This document shows positions 1-15,000 of a DNA stretch of 64,000 bases, in pieces. Position 1 is the stretch's first letter, and every line of letters begins with the position of its first letter. The translations under genes and the position numbers were made by a program. This DNA comes from Mytilus californianus. Its lineage: Eukaryota; Mollusca; Bivalvia; Mytilida; Mytilidae. The notes under the pieces are model-generated. The model was given only the letters and a program-made list of their open reading frames with translations, ran no database searches and was not told the origin of the DNA. Location of the stretch: positions 44,128,426-44,192,425 of the forward strand of contig NW_026262679.1 of the NCBI RefSeq assembly GCF_021869535.1. The letters are read 5' to 3'.

Positions 1-3000
1 AAAACTAGTTAATCAATAATTCATTTGTCACCAAAAAATACGGTTTCACATCAAATATCAAGTAAAATTACTGTTTTTGACACTTTTTGAGCACTATGAT
101 AAAGAAATGTCGACGCTGTATAGATTGAAATAAACAATTAATTTCCCCATAGGCGACAATGATAGCCTTTTTCGAGATACAGACTTTAAAAAGTTGATTT
201 TTTTAACGAAACCTTGCTAGAATTAAAGAAAAGTTATTAGGACAGTATTTTTTGGTCCAAAAAATATAGGTTCGCGTTGCTTTTCTTAGCGTAATTTGTA
301 CTTATCTCCCACGCCTATCAATTTTGCACTTAAAAATACGTGTCTCATCCTAGCGTTTAAAAGACATCTCAGTTCCGTTAGGGCTAAGGAAAATAATTTA
401 TTTGGCCTTTGGTATAATGCAGAATGCACGAAGTCTCTAATAACAAAAAATAACGGGCGCACATATCAACCAATCAGGATTAGCTATACTCTTAATTCTG
501 AATACCATGTTATGCTCATAAAATGGCTGCGCCCATAAAATCTAATGGTGTATTGTAACCTATACGGTATTTAATACTTTCGAGAATCATGCAATTCATA
601 GTTTGTTAGATGCACTAATATATATGCCACACAAAAATCATCTTCAAAACGTTCTGGCATTACTCTCTGAATTTTCAGAATTTTTTATCAGAGGTGACCC
701 CAGTCAAAAAATGTGAAAAAAAAATTCTGATTTTTTGAGTAAATGCGGTACTGCTAAAAAGGGCCTGAAGATAATGTCCACTTTCTCCAGTGATTCTTTA
801 TATGTCATCAAGTACTGATTATATTGATACCAAAACCGATCCAATATGTAACTACTACGGTGAATTTTGAACAACAGTTTTAAATGAAACCATTTTCGTA
901 TAAAAGTACATTTTTGAAACAGACTATAGCATTTCAAAATATGAAAAATGTGTAAATATTTGTGTTCAAACATCGAAAACTATTCGTTAACTACAAAATG
1001 TCATGCCTATTCTAATTTTTATAGTCTGCCATTCGAGTGAACATTTCAATGTTCGAAGGGGATCATTTCTGTACATTTTCACTGAATTTGGTAATTTCGA
1101 TAACAGCACTTGGATCGAGATTGTCATGTTTAAAAATCGATTTGTATATTGAAACTCTAGACGTGTACGTGCTTTTTTCAAACAAATCAGCAGAAGTTCA
1201 GAAAATGACATATTCTCTCCACAGTAAGTCAAAAGTCGAACCCACCCTTGTTTCTAAGGTAAAACGCAATACATATATGAAACAGACTATAGCTTAAAAA
1301 CTAGTTAATCAATAATTCATTTGTCACCAAAAAATACGGTTTCACATCAAATATCAAGTAAAATTACTGTTTTTGACACTTTTTGAGCACTATGATAAAG
1401 AAATGTCGACGCTGTATAGATTGAAATAAACAATTAATTTCCCCATAGGCGACAATGATAGCCTTTTTCGAGATACAGACTTTAAAAAGTTGATTTTTTT
1501 AACGAAACCTTGCTAGAATTAAAGAAAAGTTATTAGGACAGTATTTTTTGGTCCAAAAAATATAGGTTCGCGTTGCTTTTCTTAGCGTAATTTGTACTTA
1601 TCTCCCACGCCTATCAATTTTGCACTTAAAAATACGTGTCTCATCCTAGCGTTTAAAAGACATCTCAGTTCCGTTAGGGCTAAGGAAAATAATTTATTTG
1701 GCCTTTGGTATAATGCAGAATGCACGAAGTCTCTAATAACAAAAAATAACGGGCGCACATATCAACCAATCAGGATTAGCTATACTCTTAATTCTGAATA
1801 CCATGTTATGCTCATAAAATGGCTGCGCCCATAAAATCTAATGGTGTATTGTAACCTATACGGTATTTAATACTTTCGAGAATCATGCAATTCATAGTTT
1901 GTTAGATGCACTAATATATATGCCACACAAAAATCATCTTCAAAACGTTCTGGCATTACTCTCTGAATTTTCAGAATTTTTTATCAGAGGTGACCCCAGT
2001 CAAAAAATGTGAAAAAAAATTTCTGATTTTTTGAGTAAATGCGGTACTGCTAAAAAGGGCCTGAAGATAATGTCCACTTTCTCCAGTGATTCTTTATATG
2101 TCATCAAGTACTGATTATATTGATACCAAAACCGATCCAATATGTAACTACTACGGTGAATTTTGAACAACAGTTTTAAATGAAACCATTTTCGTATAAA
2201 AGTACATTTTTGAAACAGACTATAGCATTTCAAAATATGAAAAATGTGTAAATATTTGTGTTCAAACATCGAAAACTATTCGTTAACTACAAAATGTCAT
2301 GCCTATTCTAATTTTTATAGTCTGCCATTCGAGTGAACATTTCAATGTTCGAAGGGGATCATTTCTGTACATTTTCACTGAATTTGGTAATTTCGATAAC
2401 AGCACTTGGATCGAGATTGTCATGTTTAAAAATCGATTTGTATATTGAAACTCTAGACGTGTACGTGCTTTTTTCAAACAAATCAGCAGAAGTTCAGAAA
2501 ATGACATATTCTCTCCACAGTAAGTCAAAAGTCGAACCCACCCTTGTTTCTAAGGTAAAACGCAATACATATATGAAACAGACTATAGCTTAAAAACTAG
2601 TTAATCAATAATTCATTTGTCACCAAAAAATACGGTTTCACATCAAATATCAAGTAAAATTACTGTTTTTGACACTTTTTGAGCACTATGATAAAGAAAT
2701 GTCGACGCTGTATAGATTGAAATAAACAATTAATTTCCCCATAGGCGACAATGATAGCCTTTTTCGAGATACAGACTTTAAAAAGTTGATTTTTTTAACG
2801 AAACCTTGCTAGAATTAAAGAAAAGTTATTAGGACAGTATTTTTTGGTCCAAAAAATATAGGTTCGCGTTGCTTTTCTTAGCGTAATTTGTACTTATCTC
2901 CCACGCCTATCAATTTTGCACTTAAAAATACGTGTCTCATCCTAGCGTTTAAAAGACATCTCAGTTCCGTTAGGGCTAAGGAAAATAATTTATTTGGCCT

Positions 3001-6000
3001 TTGGTATAATGCAGAATGCACGAAGTCTCTAATAACAAAAAATAACGGGCGCACATATCAACCAATCAGGATTAGCTATACTCTTAATTCTGAATACCAT
3101 GTTATGCTCATAAAATGGCTGCGCCCATAAAATCTAATGGTGTATTGTAACCTATACGGTATTTAATACTTTCGAGAATCATGCAATTCATAGTTTGTTA
3201 GATGCACTAATATATATGCCACACAAAAATCATCTTCAAAACGTTCTGGCATTACTCTCTGAATTTTCAGAATTTTTTATCAGAGGTGACCCCAGTCAAA
3301 AAATGTGAAAAAAAATTTCTGATTTTTTGAGTAAATGCGGTACTGCTAAAAAGGGCCTGAAGATAATGTCCACTTTCTCCAGTGATTCTTTATATGTCAT
3401 CAAGTACTGATTATATTGATACCAAAACCGATCCAATATGTAACTACTACGGTGAATTTTGAACAACAGTTTTAAATGAAACCATTTTCGTATAAAAGTA
3501 CATTTTTGAAACAGACTATAGCATTTCAAAATATGAAAAATGTGTAAATATTTGTGTTCAAACATCGAAAACTATTCGTTAACTACAAAATGTCATGCCT
3601 ATTCTAATTTTTATAGTCTGCCATTCGAGTGAACATTTCAATGTTCGAAGGGGATCATTTCTGTACATTTTCACTGAATTTGGTAATTTCGATAACAGCA
3701 CTTGGATCGAGATTGTCATGTTTAAAAATCGATTTGTATATTGAAACTCTAGACGTGTACGTGCTTTTTTCAAACAAATCAGCAGAAGTTCAGAAAATGA
3801 CATATTCTCTCCACAGTAAGTCAAAAGTCGAACCCACCCTTGTTTCTAAGGTAAAACGCAATACATATATGAAACAGACTATAGCTTAAAAACTAGTTAA
3901 TCAATAATTCATTTGTCACCAAAAAATACGGTTTCACATCAAATATCAAGTAAAATTACTGTTTTTGACACTTTTTGAGCACTATGATAAAGAAATGTCG
4001 ACGCTGTATAGATTGAAATAAACAATTAATTTCCCCATAGGCGACAATGATAGCCTTTTTCGAGATACAGACTTTAAAAAGTTGATTTTTTTAACGAAAC
4101 CTTGCTAGAATTAAAGAAAAGTTATTAGGACAGTATTTTTTGGTCCAAAAAATATAGGTTCGCGTTGCTTTTCTTAGCGTAATTTGTACTTATCTCCCAC
4201 GCCTATCAATTTTGCACTTAAAAATACGTGTCTCATCCTAGCGTTTAAAAGACATCTCAGTTCCGTTAGGGCTAAGGAAAATAATTTATTTGGCCTTTGG
4301 TATAATGCAGAATGCACGAAGTCTCTAATAACAAAAAATAACGGGCGCACATATCAACCAATCAGGATTAGCTATACTCTTAATTCTGAATACCATGTTA
4401 TGCTCATAAAATGGCTGCGCCCATAAAATCTAATGGTGTATTGTAACCTATACGGTATTTAATACTTTCGAGAATCATGCAATTCATAGTTTGTTAGATG
4501 CACTAATATATATGCCACACAAAAATCATCTTCAAAACGTTCTGGCATTACTCTCTGAATTTTCAGAATTTTTTATCAGAGGTGACCCCAGTCAAAAAAT
4601 GTGAAAAAAAATTTCTGATTTTTTGAGTAAATGCGGTACTGCTAAAAAGGGCCTGAAGATAATGTCCACTTTCTCCAGTGATTCTTTATATGTCATCAAG
4701 TACTGATTATATTGATACCAAAACCGATCCAATATGTAACTACTACGGTGAATTTTGAACAACAGTTTTAAATGAAACCATTTTCGTATAAAAGTACATT
4801 TTTGAAACAGACTATAGCATTTCAAAATATGAAAAATGTGTAAATATTTGTGTTCAAACATCGAAAACTATTCGTTAACTACAAAATGTCATGCCTATTC
4901 TAATTTTTATAGTCTGCCATTCGAGTGAACATTTCAATGTTCGAAGGGGATCATTTCTGTACATTTTCACTGAATTTGGTAATTTCGATAACAGCACTTG
5001 GATCGAGATTGTCATGTTTAAAAATCGATTTGTATATTGAAACTCTAGACGTGTACGTGCTTTTTTCAAACAAATCAGCAGAAGTTCAGAAAATGACATA
5101 TTCTCTCCACAGTAAGTCAAAAGTCGAACCCACCCTTGTTTCTAAGGTAAAACGCAATACATATATGAAACAGACTATAGCTTAAAAACTAGTTAATCAA
5201 TAATTCATTTGTCACCAAAAAATACGGTTTCACATCAAATATCAAGTAAAATTACTGTTTTTGACACTTTTTGAGCACTATGATAAAGAAATGTCGACGC
5301 TGTATAGATTGAAATAAACAATTAATTTCCCCATAGGCGACAATGATAGCCTTTTTCGAGATACAGACTTTAAAAAGTTGATTTTTTTAACGAAACCTTG
5401 CTAGAATTAAAGAAAAGTTATTAGGACAGTATTTTTTGGTCCAAAAAATATAGGTTCGCGTTGCTTTTCTTAGCGTAATTTGTACTTATCTCCCACGCCT
5501 ATCAATTTTGCACTTAAAAATACGTGTCTCATCCTAGCGTTTAAAAGACATCTCAGTTCCGTTAGGGCTAAGGAAAATAATTTATTTGGCCTTTGGTATA
5601 ATGCAGAATGCACGAAGTCTCTAATAACAAAAAATAACGGGCGCACATATCAACCAATCAGGATTAGCTATACTCTTAATTCTGAATACCATGTTATGCT
5701 CATAAAATGGCTGCGCCCATAAAATCTAATGGTGTATTGTAACCTATACGGTATTTAATACTTTCGAGAATCATGCAATTCATAGTTTGTTAGATGCACT
5801 AATATATATGCCACACAAAAATCATCTTCAAAACGTTCTGGCATTACTCTCTGAATTTTCAGAATTTTTTATCAGAGGTGACCCCAGTCAAAAAATGTGA
5901 AAAAAAATTTCTGATTTTTTGAGTAAATGCGGTACTGCTCAAAAGGGCCTGAAGATAATGTCCACTTTCTCCAGTGATTCTTTATATGTCATCAAGTACT

Positions 6001-9000
6001 GATTATATTGATACCAAAACCGATCCAATATGTAACTACTACGGTGAATTTTGAACAACAGTTTTAAATGAAACCATTTTCGTATAAAAGTACATTTTTG
6101 AAACAGACTATAGCATTTCAAAATATGAAAAATGTGTAAATATTTGTGTTCAAACATCGAAAACTATTCGTTAACTACAAAATGTCATGCCTATTCTAAT
6201 TTTTATAGTCTGCCATTCGAGTGAACATTTCAATGTTCGAAGGGGATCATTTCTGTACATTTTCACTGAATTTGGTAATTTCGATAACAGCACTTGGATC
6301 GAGATTGTCATGTTTAAAAATCGATTTGTATATTGAAACTCTAGACGTGTACGTGCTTTTTTCAAACAAATCAGCAGAAGTTCAGAAAATGACATATTCT
6401 CTCCACAGTAAGTCAAAAGTCGAACCCACCCTTGTTTCTAAGGTAAAACGCAATACATATATGAAACAGACTATAGCTTAAAAACTAGTTAATCAATAAT
6501 TCATTTGTCACCAAAAAATACGGTTTCACATCAAATATCAAGTAAAATTACTGTTTTTGACACTTTTTGAGCACTATGATAAAGAAATGTCGACGCTGTA
6601 TAGATTGAAATAAACAATTAATTTCCCCATAGGCGACAATGATAGCCTTTTTCGAGATACAGACTTTAAAAAGTTGATTTTTTTAACGAAACCTTGCTAG
6701 AATTAAAGAAAAGTTATTAGGACAGTATTTTTTGGTCCAAAAAATATAGGTTCGCGTTGCTTTTCTTAGCGTAATTTGTACTTATCTCCCACGCCTATCA
6801 ATTTTGCACTTAAAAATACGTGTCTCATCCTAGCGTTTAAAAGACATCTCAGTTCCGTTAGGGCTAAGGAAAATAATTTATTTGGCCTTTGGTATAATGC
6901 AGAATGCACGAAGTCTCTAATAACAAAAAATAACGGGCGCACATATCAACCAATCAGGATTAGCTATACTCTTAATTCTGAATACCATGTTATGCTCATA
7001 AAATGGCTGCGCCCATAAAATCTAATGGTGTATTGTAACCTATACGGTATTTAATACTTTCGAGAATCATGCAATTCATAGTTTGTTAGATGCACTAATA
7101 TATATGCCACACAAAAATCATCTTCAAAACGTTCTGGCATTACTCTCTGAATTTTCAGAATTTTTTATCAGAGGTGACCCCAGTCAAAAAATGTGAAAAA
7201 AAATTTCTGATTTTTTGAGTAAATGCGGTACTGCTAAAAAGGGCCTGAAGATAATGTCCACTTTCTCCAGTGATTCTTTATATGTCATCAAGTACTGATT
7301 ATATTGATACCAAAACCGATCCAATATGTAACTACTACGGTGAATTTTGAACAACAGTTTTAAATGAAACCATTTTCGTATAAAAGTACATTTTTGAAAC
7401 AGACTATAGCATTTCAAAATATGAAAAATGTGTAAATATTTGTGTTCAAACATCGAAAACTATTCGTTAACTACAAAATGTCATGCCTATTCTAATTTTT
7501 ATAGTCTGCCATTCGAGTGAACATTTCAATGTTCGAAGGGGATCATTTCTGTACATTTTCACTGAATTTGGTAATTTCGATAACAGCACTTGGATCGAGA
7601 TTGTCATGTTTAAAAATCGATTTGTATATTGAAACTCTAGACGTGTACGTGCTTTTTTCAAACAAATCAGCAGAAGTTCAGAAAATGACATATTCTCTCC
7701 ACAGTAAGTCAAAAGTCGAACCCACCCTTGTTTCTAAGGTAAAACGCAATACATATATGAAACAGACTATAGCTTAAAAACTAGTTAATCAATAATTCAT
7801 TTGTCACCAAAAAATACGGTTTCACATCAAATATCAAGTAAAATTACTGTTTTTGACACTTTTTGAGCACTATGATAAAGAAATGTCGACGCTGTATAGA
7901 TTGAAATAAACAATTAATTTCCCCATAGGCGACAATGATAGCCTTTTTCGAGATACAGACTTTAAAAAGTTGATTTTTTTAACGAAACCTTGCTAGAATT
8001 AAAGAAAAGTTATTAGGACAGTATTTTTTGGTCCAAAAAATATAGGTTCGCGTTGCTTTTCTTAGCGTAATTTGTACTTATCTCCCACGCCTATCAATTT
8101 TGCACTTAAAAATACGTGTCTCATCCTAGCGTTTAAAAGACATCTCAGTTCCGTTAGGGCTAAGGAAAATAATTTATTTGGCCTTTGGTATAATGCAGAA
8201 TGCACGAAGTCTCTAATAACAAAAAATAACGGGCGCACATATCAACCAATCAGGATTAGCTATACTCTTAATTCTGAATACCATGTTATGCTCATAAAAT
8301 GGCTGCGCCCATAAAATCTAATGGTGTATTGTAACCTATACGGTATTTAATACTTTCGAGAATCATGCAATTCATAGTTTGTTAGATGCACTAATATATA
8401 TGCCACACAAAAATCATCTTCAAAACGTTCTGGCATTACTCTCTGAATTTTCAGAATTTTTTATCAGAGGTGACCCCAGTCAAAAAATGTGAAAAAAAAT
8501 TTCTGATTTTTTGAGTAAATGCGGTACTGCTCAAAAGGGCCTGAAGATAATGTCCACTTTCTCCAGTGATTCTTTATATGTCATCAAGTACTGATTATAT
8601 TGATACCAAAACCGATCCAATATGTAACTACTACGGTGAATTTTGAACAACAGTTTTAAATGAAACCATTTTCGTATAAAAGTACATTTTTGAAACAGAC
8701 TATAGCATTTCAAAATATGAAAAATGTGTAAATATTTGTGTTCAAACATCGAAAACTATTCGTTAACTACAAAATGTCATGCCTATTCTAATTTTTATAG
8801 TCTGCCATTCGAGTGAACATTTCAATGTTCGAAGGGGATCATTTCTGTACATTTTCACTGAATTTGGTAATTTCGATAACAGCACTTGGATCGAGATTGT
8901 CATGTTTAAAAATCGATTTGTATATTGAAACTCTAGACGTGTACGTGCTTTTTTCAAACAAATCAGCAGAAGTTCAGAAAATGACATATTCTCTCCACAG

Positions 9001-12000
9001 TAAGTCAAAAGTCGAACCCACCCTTGTTTCTAAGGTAAAACGCAATACATATATGAAACAGACTATAGCTTAAAAACTAGTTAATCAATAATTCATTTGT
9101 CACCAAAAAATACGGTTTCACATCAAATATCAAGTAAAATTACTGTTTTTGACACTTTTTGAGCACTATGATAAAGAAATGTCGACGCTGTATAGATTGA
9201 AATAAACAATTAATTTCCCCATAGGCGACAATGATAGCCTTTTTCGAGATACAGACTTTAAAAAGTTGATTTTTTTAACGAAACCTTGCTAGAATTAAAG
9301 AAAAGTTATTAGGACAGTATTTTTTGGTCCAAAAAATATAGGTTCGCGTTGCTTTTCTTAGCGTAATTTGTACTTATCTCCCACGCCTATCAATTTTGCA
9401 CTTAAAAATACGTGTCTCATCCTAGCGTTTAAAAGACATCTCAGTTCCGTTAGGGCTAAGGAAAATAATTTATTTGGCCTTTGGTATAATGCAGAATGCA
9501 CGAAGTCTCTAATAACAAAAAATAACGGGCGCACATATCAACCAATCAGGATTAGCTATACTCTTAATTCTGAATACCATGTTATGCTCATAAAATGGCT
9601 GCGCCCATAAAATCTAATGGTGTATTGTAACCTATACGGTATTTAATACTTTCGAGAATCATGCAATTCATAGTTTGTTAGATGCACTAATATATATGCC
9701 ACACAAAAATCATCTTCAAAACGTTCTGGCATTACTCTCTGAATTTTCAGAATTTTTTATCAGAGGTGACCCCAGTCAAAAAATGTGAAAAAAAATTTCT
9801 GATTTTTTGAGTAAATGCGGTACTGCTAAAAAGGGCCTGAAGATAATGTCCACTTTCTCCAGTGATTCTTTATATGTCATCAAGTACTGATTATATTGAT
9901 ACCAAAACCGATCCAATATGTAACTACTACGGTGAATTTTGAACAACAGTTTTAAATGAAACCATTTTCGTATAAAAGTACATTTTTGAAACAGACTATA
10001 GCATTTCAAAATATGAAAAATGTGTAAATATTTGTGTTCAAACATCGAAAACTATTCGTTAACTACAAAATGTCATGCCTATTCTAATTTTTATAGTCTG
10101 CCATTCGAGTGAACATTTCAATGTTCGAAGGGGATCATTTCTGTACATTTTCACTGAATTTGGTAATTTCGATAACAGCACTTGGATCGAGATTGTCATG
10201 TTTAAAAATCGATTTGTATATTGAAACTCTAGACGTGTACGTGCTTTTTTCAAACAAATCAGCAGAAGTTCAGAAAATGACATATTCTCTCCACAGTAAG
10301 TCAAAAGTCGAACCCACCCTTGTTTCTAAGGTAAAACGCAATACATATATGAAACAGACTATAGCTTAAAAACTAGTTAATCAATAATTCATTTGTCACC
10401 AAAAAATACGGTTTCACATCAAATATCAAGTAAAATTACTGTTTTTGACACTTTTTGAGCACTATGATAAAGAAATGTCGACGCTGTATAGATTGAAATA
10501 AACAATTAATTTCCCCATAGGCGACAATGATAGCCTTTTTCGAGATACAGACTTTAAAAAGTTGATTTTTTTAACGAAACCTTGCTAGAATTAAAGAAAA
10601 GTTATTAGGACAGTATTTTTTGGTCCAAAAAATATAGGTTCGCGTTGCTTTTCTTAGCGTAATTTGTACTTATCTCCCACGCCTATCAATTTTGCACTTA
10701 AAAATACGTGTCTCATCCTAGCGTTTAAAAGACATCTCAGTTCCGTTAGGGCTAAGGAAAATAATTTATTTGGCCTTTGGTATAATGCAGAATGCACGAA
10801 GTCTCTAATAACAAAAAATAACGGGCGCACATATCAACCAATCAGGATTAGCTATACTCTTAATTCTGAATACCATGTTATGCTCATAAAATGGCTGCGC
10901 CCATAAAATCTAATGGTGTATTGTAACCTATACGGTATTTAATACTTTCGAGAATCATGCAATTCATAGTTTGTTAGATGCACTAATATATATGCCACAC
11001 AAAAATCATCTTCAAAACGTTCTGGCATTACTCTCTGAATTTTCAGAATTTTTTATCAGAGGTGACCCCAGTCAAAAAATGTGAAAAAAAATTTCTGATT
11101 TTTTGAGTAAATGCGGTACTGCTAAAAAGGGCCTGAAGATAATGTCCACTTTCTCCAGTGATTCTTTATATGTCATCAAGTACTGATTATATTGATACCA
11201 AAACCGATCCAATATGTAACTACTACGGTGAATTTTGAACAACAGTTTTAAATGAAACCATTTTCGTATAAAAGTACATTTTTGAAACAGACTATAGCAT
11301 TTCAAAATATGAAAAATGTGTAAATATTTGTGTTCAAACATCGAAAACTATTCGTTAACTACAAAATGTCATGCCTATTCTAATTTTTATAGTCTGCCAT
11401 TCGAGTGAACATTTCAATGTTCGAAGGGGATCATTTCTGTACATTTTCACTGAATTTGGTAATTTCGATAACAGCACTTGGATCGAGATTGTCATGTTTA
11501 AAAATCGATTTGTATATTGAAACTCTAGACGTGTACGTGCTTTTTTCAAACAAATCAGCAGAAGTTCAGAAAATGACATATTCTCTCCACAGTAAGTCAA
11601 AAGTCGAACCCACCCTTGTTTCTAAGGTAAAACGCAATACATATATGAAACAGACTATAGCTTAAAAACTAGTTAATCAATAATTCATTTGTCACCAAAA
11701 AATACGGTTTCACATCAAATATCAAGTAAAATTACTGTTTTTGACACTTTTTGAGCACTATGATAAAGAAATGTCGACGCTGTATAGATTGAAATAAACA
11801 ATTAATTTCCCCATAGGCGACAATGATAGCCTTTTTCGAGATACAGACTTTAAAAAGTTGATTTTTTTAACGAAACCTTGCTAGAATTAAAGAAAAGTTA
11901 TTAGGACAGTATTTTTTGGTCCAAAAAATATAGGTTCGCGTTGCTTTTCTTAGCGTAATTTGTACTTATCTCCCACGCCTATCAATTTTGCACTTAAAAA

Positions 12001-15000
12001 TACGTGTCTCATCCTAGCGTTTAAAAGACATCTCAGTTCCGTTAGGGCTAAGGAAAATAATTTATTTGGCCTTTGGTATAATGCAGAATGCACGAAGTCT
12101 CTAATAACAAAAAATAACGGGCGCACATATCAACCAATCAGGATTAGCTATACTCTTAATTCTGAATACCATGTTATGCTCATAAAATGGCTGCGCCCAT
12201 AAAATCTAATGGTGTATTGTAACCTATACGGTATTTAATACTTTCGAGAATCATGCAATTCATAGTTTGTTAGATGCACTAATATATATGCCACACAAAA
12301 ATCATCTTCAAAACGTTCTGGCATTACTCTCTGAATTTTCAGAATTTTTTATCAGAGGTGACCCCAGTCAAAAAATGTGAAAAAAAATTTCTGATTTTTT
12401 GAGTAAATGCGGTACTGCTAAAAAGGGCCTGAAGATAATGTCCACTTTCTCCAGTGATTCTTTATATGTCATCAAGTACTGATTATATTGATACCAAAAC
12501 CGATCCAATATGTAACTACTACGGTGAATTTTGAACAACAGTTTTAAATGAAACCATTTTCGTATAAAAGTACATTTTTGAAACAGACTATAGCATTTCA
12601 AAATATGAAAAATGTGTAAATATTTGTGTTCAAACATCGAAAACTATTCGTTAACTACAAAATGTCATGCCTATTCTAATTTTTATAGTCTGCCATTCGA
12701 GTGAACATTTCAATGTTCGAAGGGGATCATTTCTGTACATTTTCACTGAATTTGGTAATTTCGATAACAGCACTTGGATCGAGATTGTCATGTTTAAAAA
12801 TCGATTTGTATATTGAAACTCTAGACGTGTACGTGCTTTTTTCAAACAAATCAGCAGAAGTTCAGAAAATGACATATTCTCTCCACAGTAAGTCAAAAGT
12901 CGAACCCACCCTTGTTTCTAAGGTAAAACGCAATACATATATGAAACAGACTATAGCTTAAAAACTAGTTAATCAATAATTCATTTGTCACCAAAAAATA
13001 CGGTTTCACATCAAATATCAAGTAAAATTACTGTTTTTGACACTTTTTGAGCACTATGATAAAGAAATGTCGACGCTGTATAGATTGAAATAAACAATTA
13101 ATTTCCCCATAGGCGACAATGATAGCCTTTTTCGAGATACAGACTTTAAAAAGTTGATTTTTTTAACGAAACCTTGCTAGAATTAAAGAAAAGTTATTAG
13201 GACAGTATTTTTTGGTCCAAAAAATATAGGTTCGCGTTGCTTTTCTTAGCGTAATTTGTACTTATCTCCCACGCCTATCAATTTTGCACTTAAAAATACG
13301 TGTCTCATCCTAGCGTTTAAAAGACATCTCAGTTCCGTTAGGGCTAAGGAAAATAATTTATTTGGCCTTTGGTATAATGCAGAATGCACGAAGTCTCTAA
13401 TAACAAAAAATAACGGGCGCACATATCAACCAATCAGGATTAGCTATACTCTTAATTCTGAATACCATGTTATGCTCATAAAATGGCTGCGCCCATAAAA
13501 TCTAATGGTGTATTGTAACCTATACGGTATTTAATACTTTCGAGAATCATGCAATTCATAGTTTGTTAGATGCACTAATATATATGCCACACAAAAATCA
13601 TCTTCAAAACGTTCTGGCATTACTCTCTGAATTTTCAGAATTTTTTATCAGAGGTGACCCCAGTCAAAAAATGTGAAAAAAAATTTCTGATTTTTTGAGT
13701 AAATGCGGTACTGCTAAAAAGGGCCTGAAGATAATGTCCACTTTCTCCAGTGATTCTTTATATGTCATCAAGTACTGATTATATTGATACCAAAACCGAT
13801 CCAATATGTAACTACTACGGTGAATTTTGAACAACAGTTTTAAATGAAACCATTTTCGTATAAAAGTACATTTTTGAAACAGACTATAGCATTTCAAAAT
13901 ATGAAAAATGTGTAAATATTTGTGTTCAAACATCGAAAACTATTCGTTAACTACAAAATGTCATGCCTATTCTAATTTTTATAGTCTGCCATTCGAGTGA
14001 ACATTTCAATGTTCGAAGGGGATCATTTCTGTACATTTTCACTGAATTTGGTAATTTCGATAACAGCACTTGGATCGAGATTGTCATGTTTAAAAATCGA
14101 TTTGTATATTGAAACTCTAGACGTGTACGTGCTTTTTTCAAACAAATCAGCAGAAGTTCAGAAAATGACATATTCTCTCCACAGTAAGTCAAAAGTCGAA
14201 CCCACCCTTGTTTCTAAGGTAAAACGCAATACATATATGAAACAGACTATAGCTTAAAAACTAGTTAATCAATAATTCATTTGTCACCAAAAAATACGGT
14301 TTCACATCAAATATCAAGTAAAATTACTGTTTTTGACACTTTTTGAGCACTATGATAAAGAAATGTCGACGCTGTATAGATTGAAATAAACAATTAATTT
14401 CCCCATAGGCGACAATGATAGCCTTTTTCGAGATACAGACTTTAAAAAGTTGATTTTTTTAACGAAACCTTGCTAGAATTAAAGAAAAGTTATTAGGACA
14501 GTATTTTTTGGTCCAAAAAATATAGGTTCGCGTTGCTTTTCTTAGCGTAATTTGTACTTATCTCCCACGCCTATCAATTTTGCACTTAAAAATACGTGTC
14601 TCATCCTAGCGTTTAAAAGACATCTCAGTTCCGTTAGGGCTAAGGAAAATAATTTATTTGGCCTTTGGTATAATGCAGAATGCACGAAGTCTCTAATAAC
14701 AAAAAATAACGGGCGCACATATCAACCAATCAGGATTAGCTATACTCTTAATTCTGAATACCATGTTATGCTCATAAAATGGCTGCGCCCATAAAATCTA
14801 ATGGTGTATTGTAACCTATACGGTATTTAATACTTTCGAGAATCATGCAATTCATAGTTTGTTAGATGCACTAATATATATGCCACACAAAAATCATCTT
14901 CAAAACGTTCTGGCATTACTCTCTGAATTTTCAGAATTTTTTATCAGAGGTGACCCCAGTCAAAAAATGTGAAAAAAAATTTCTGATTTTTTGAGTAAAT

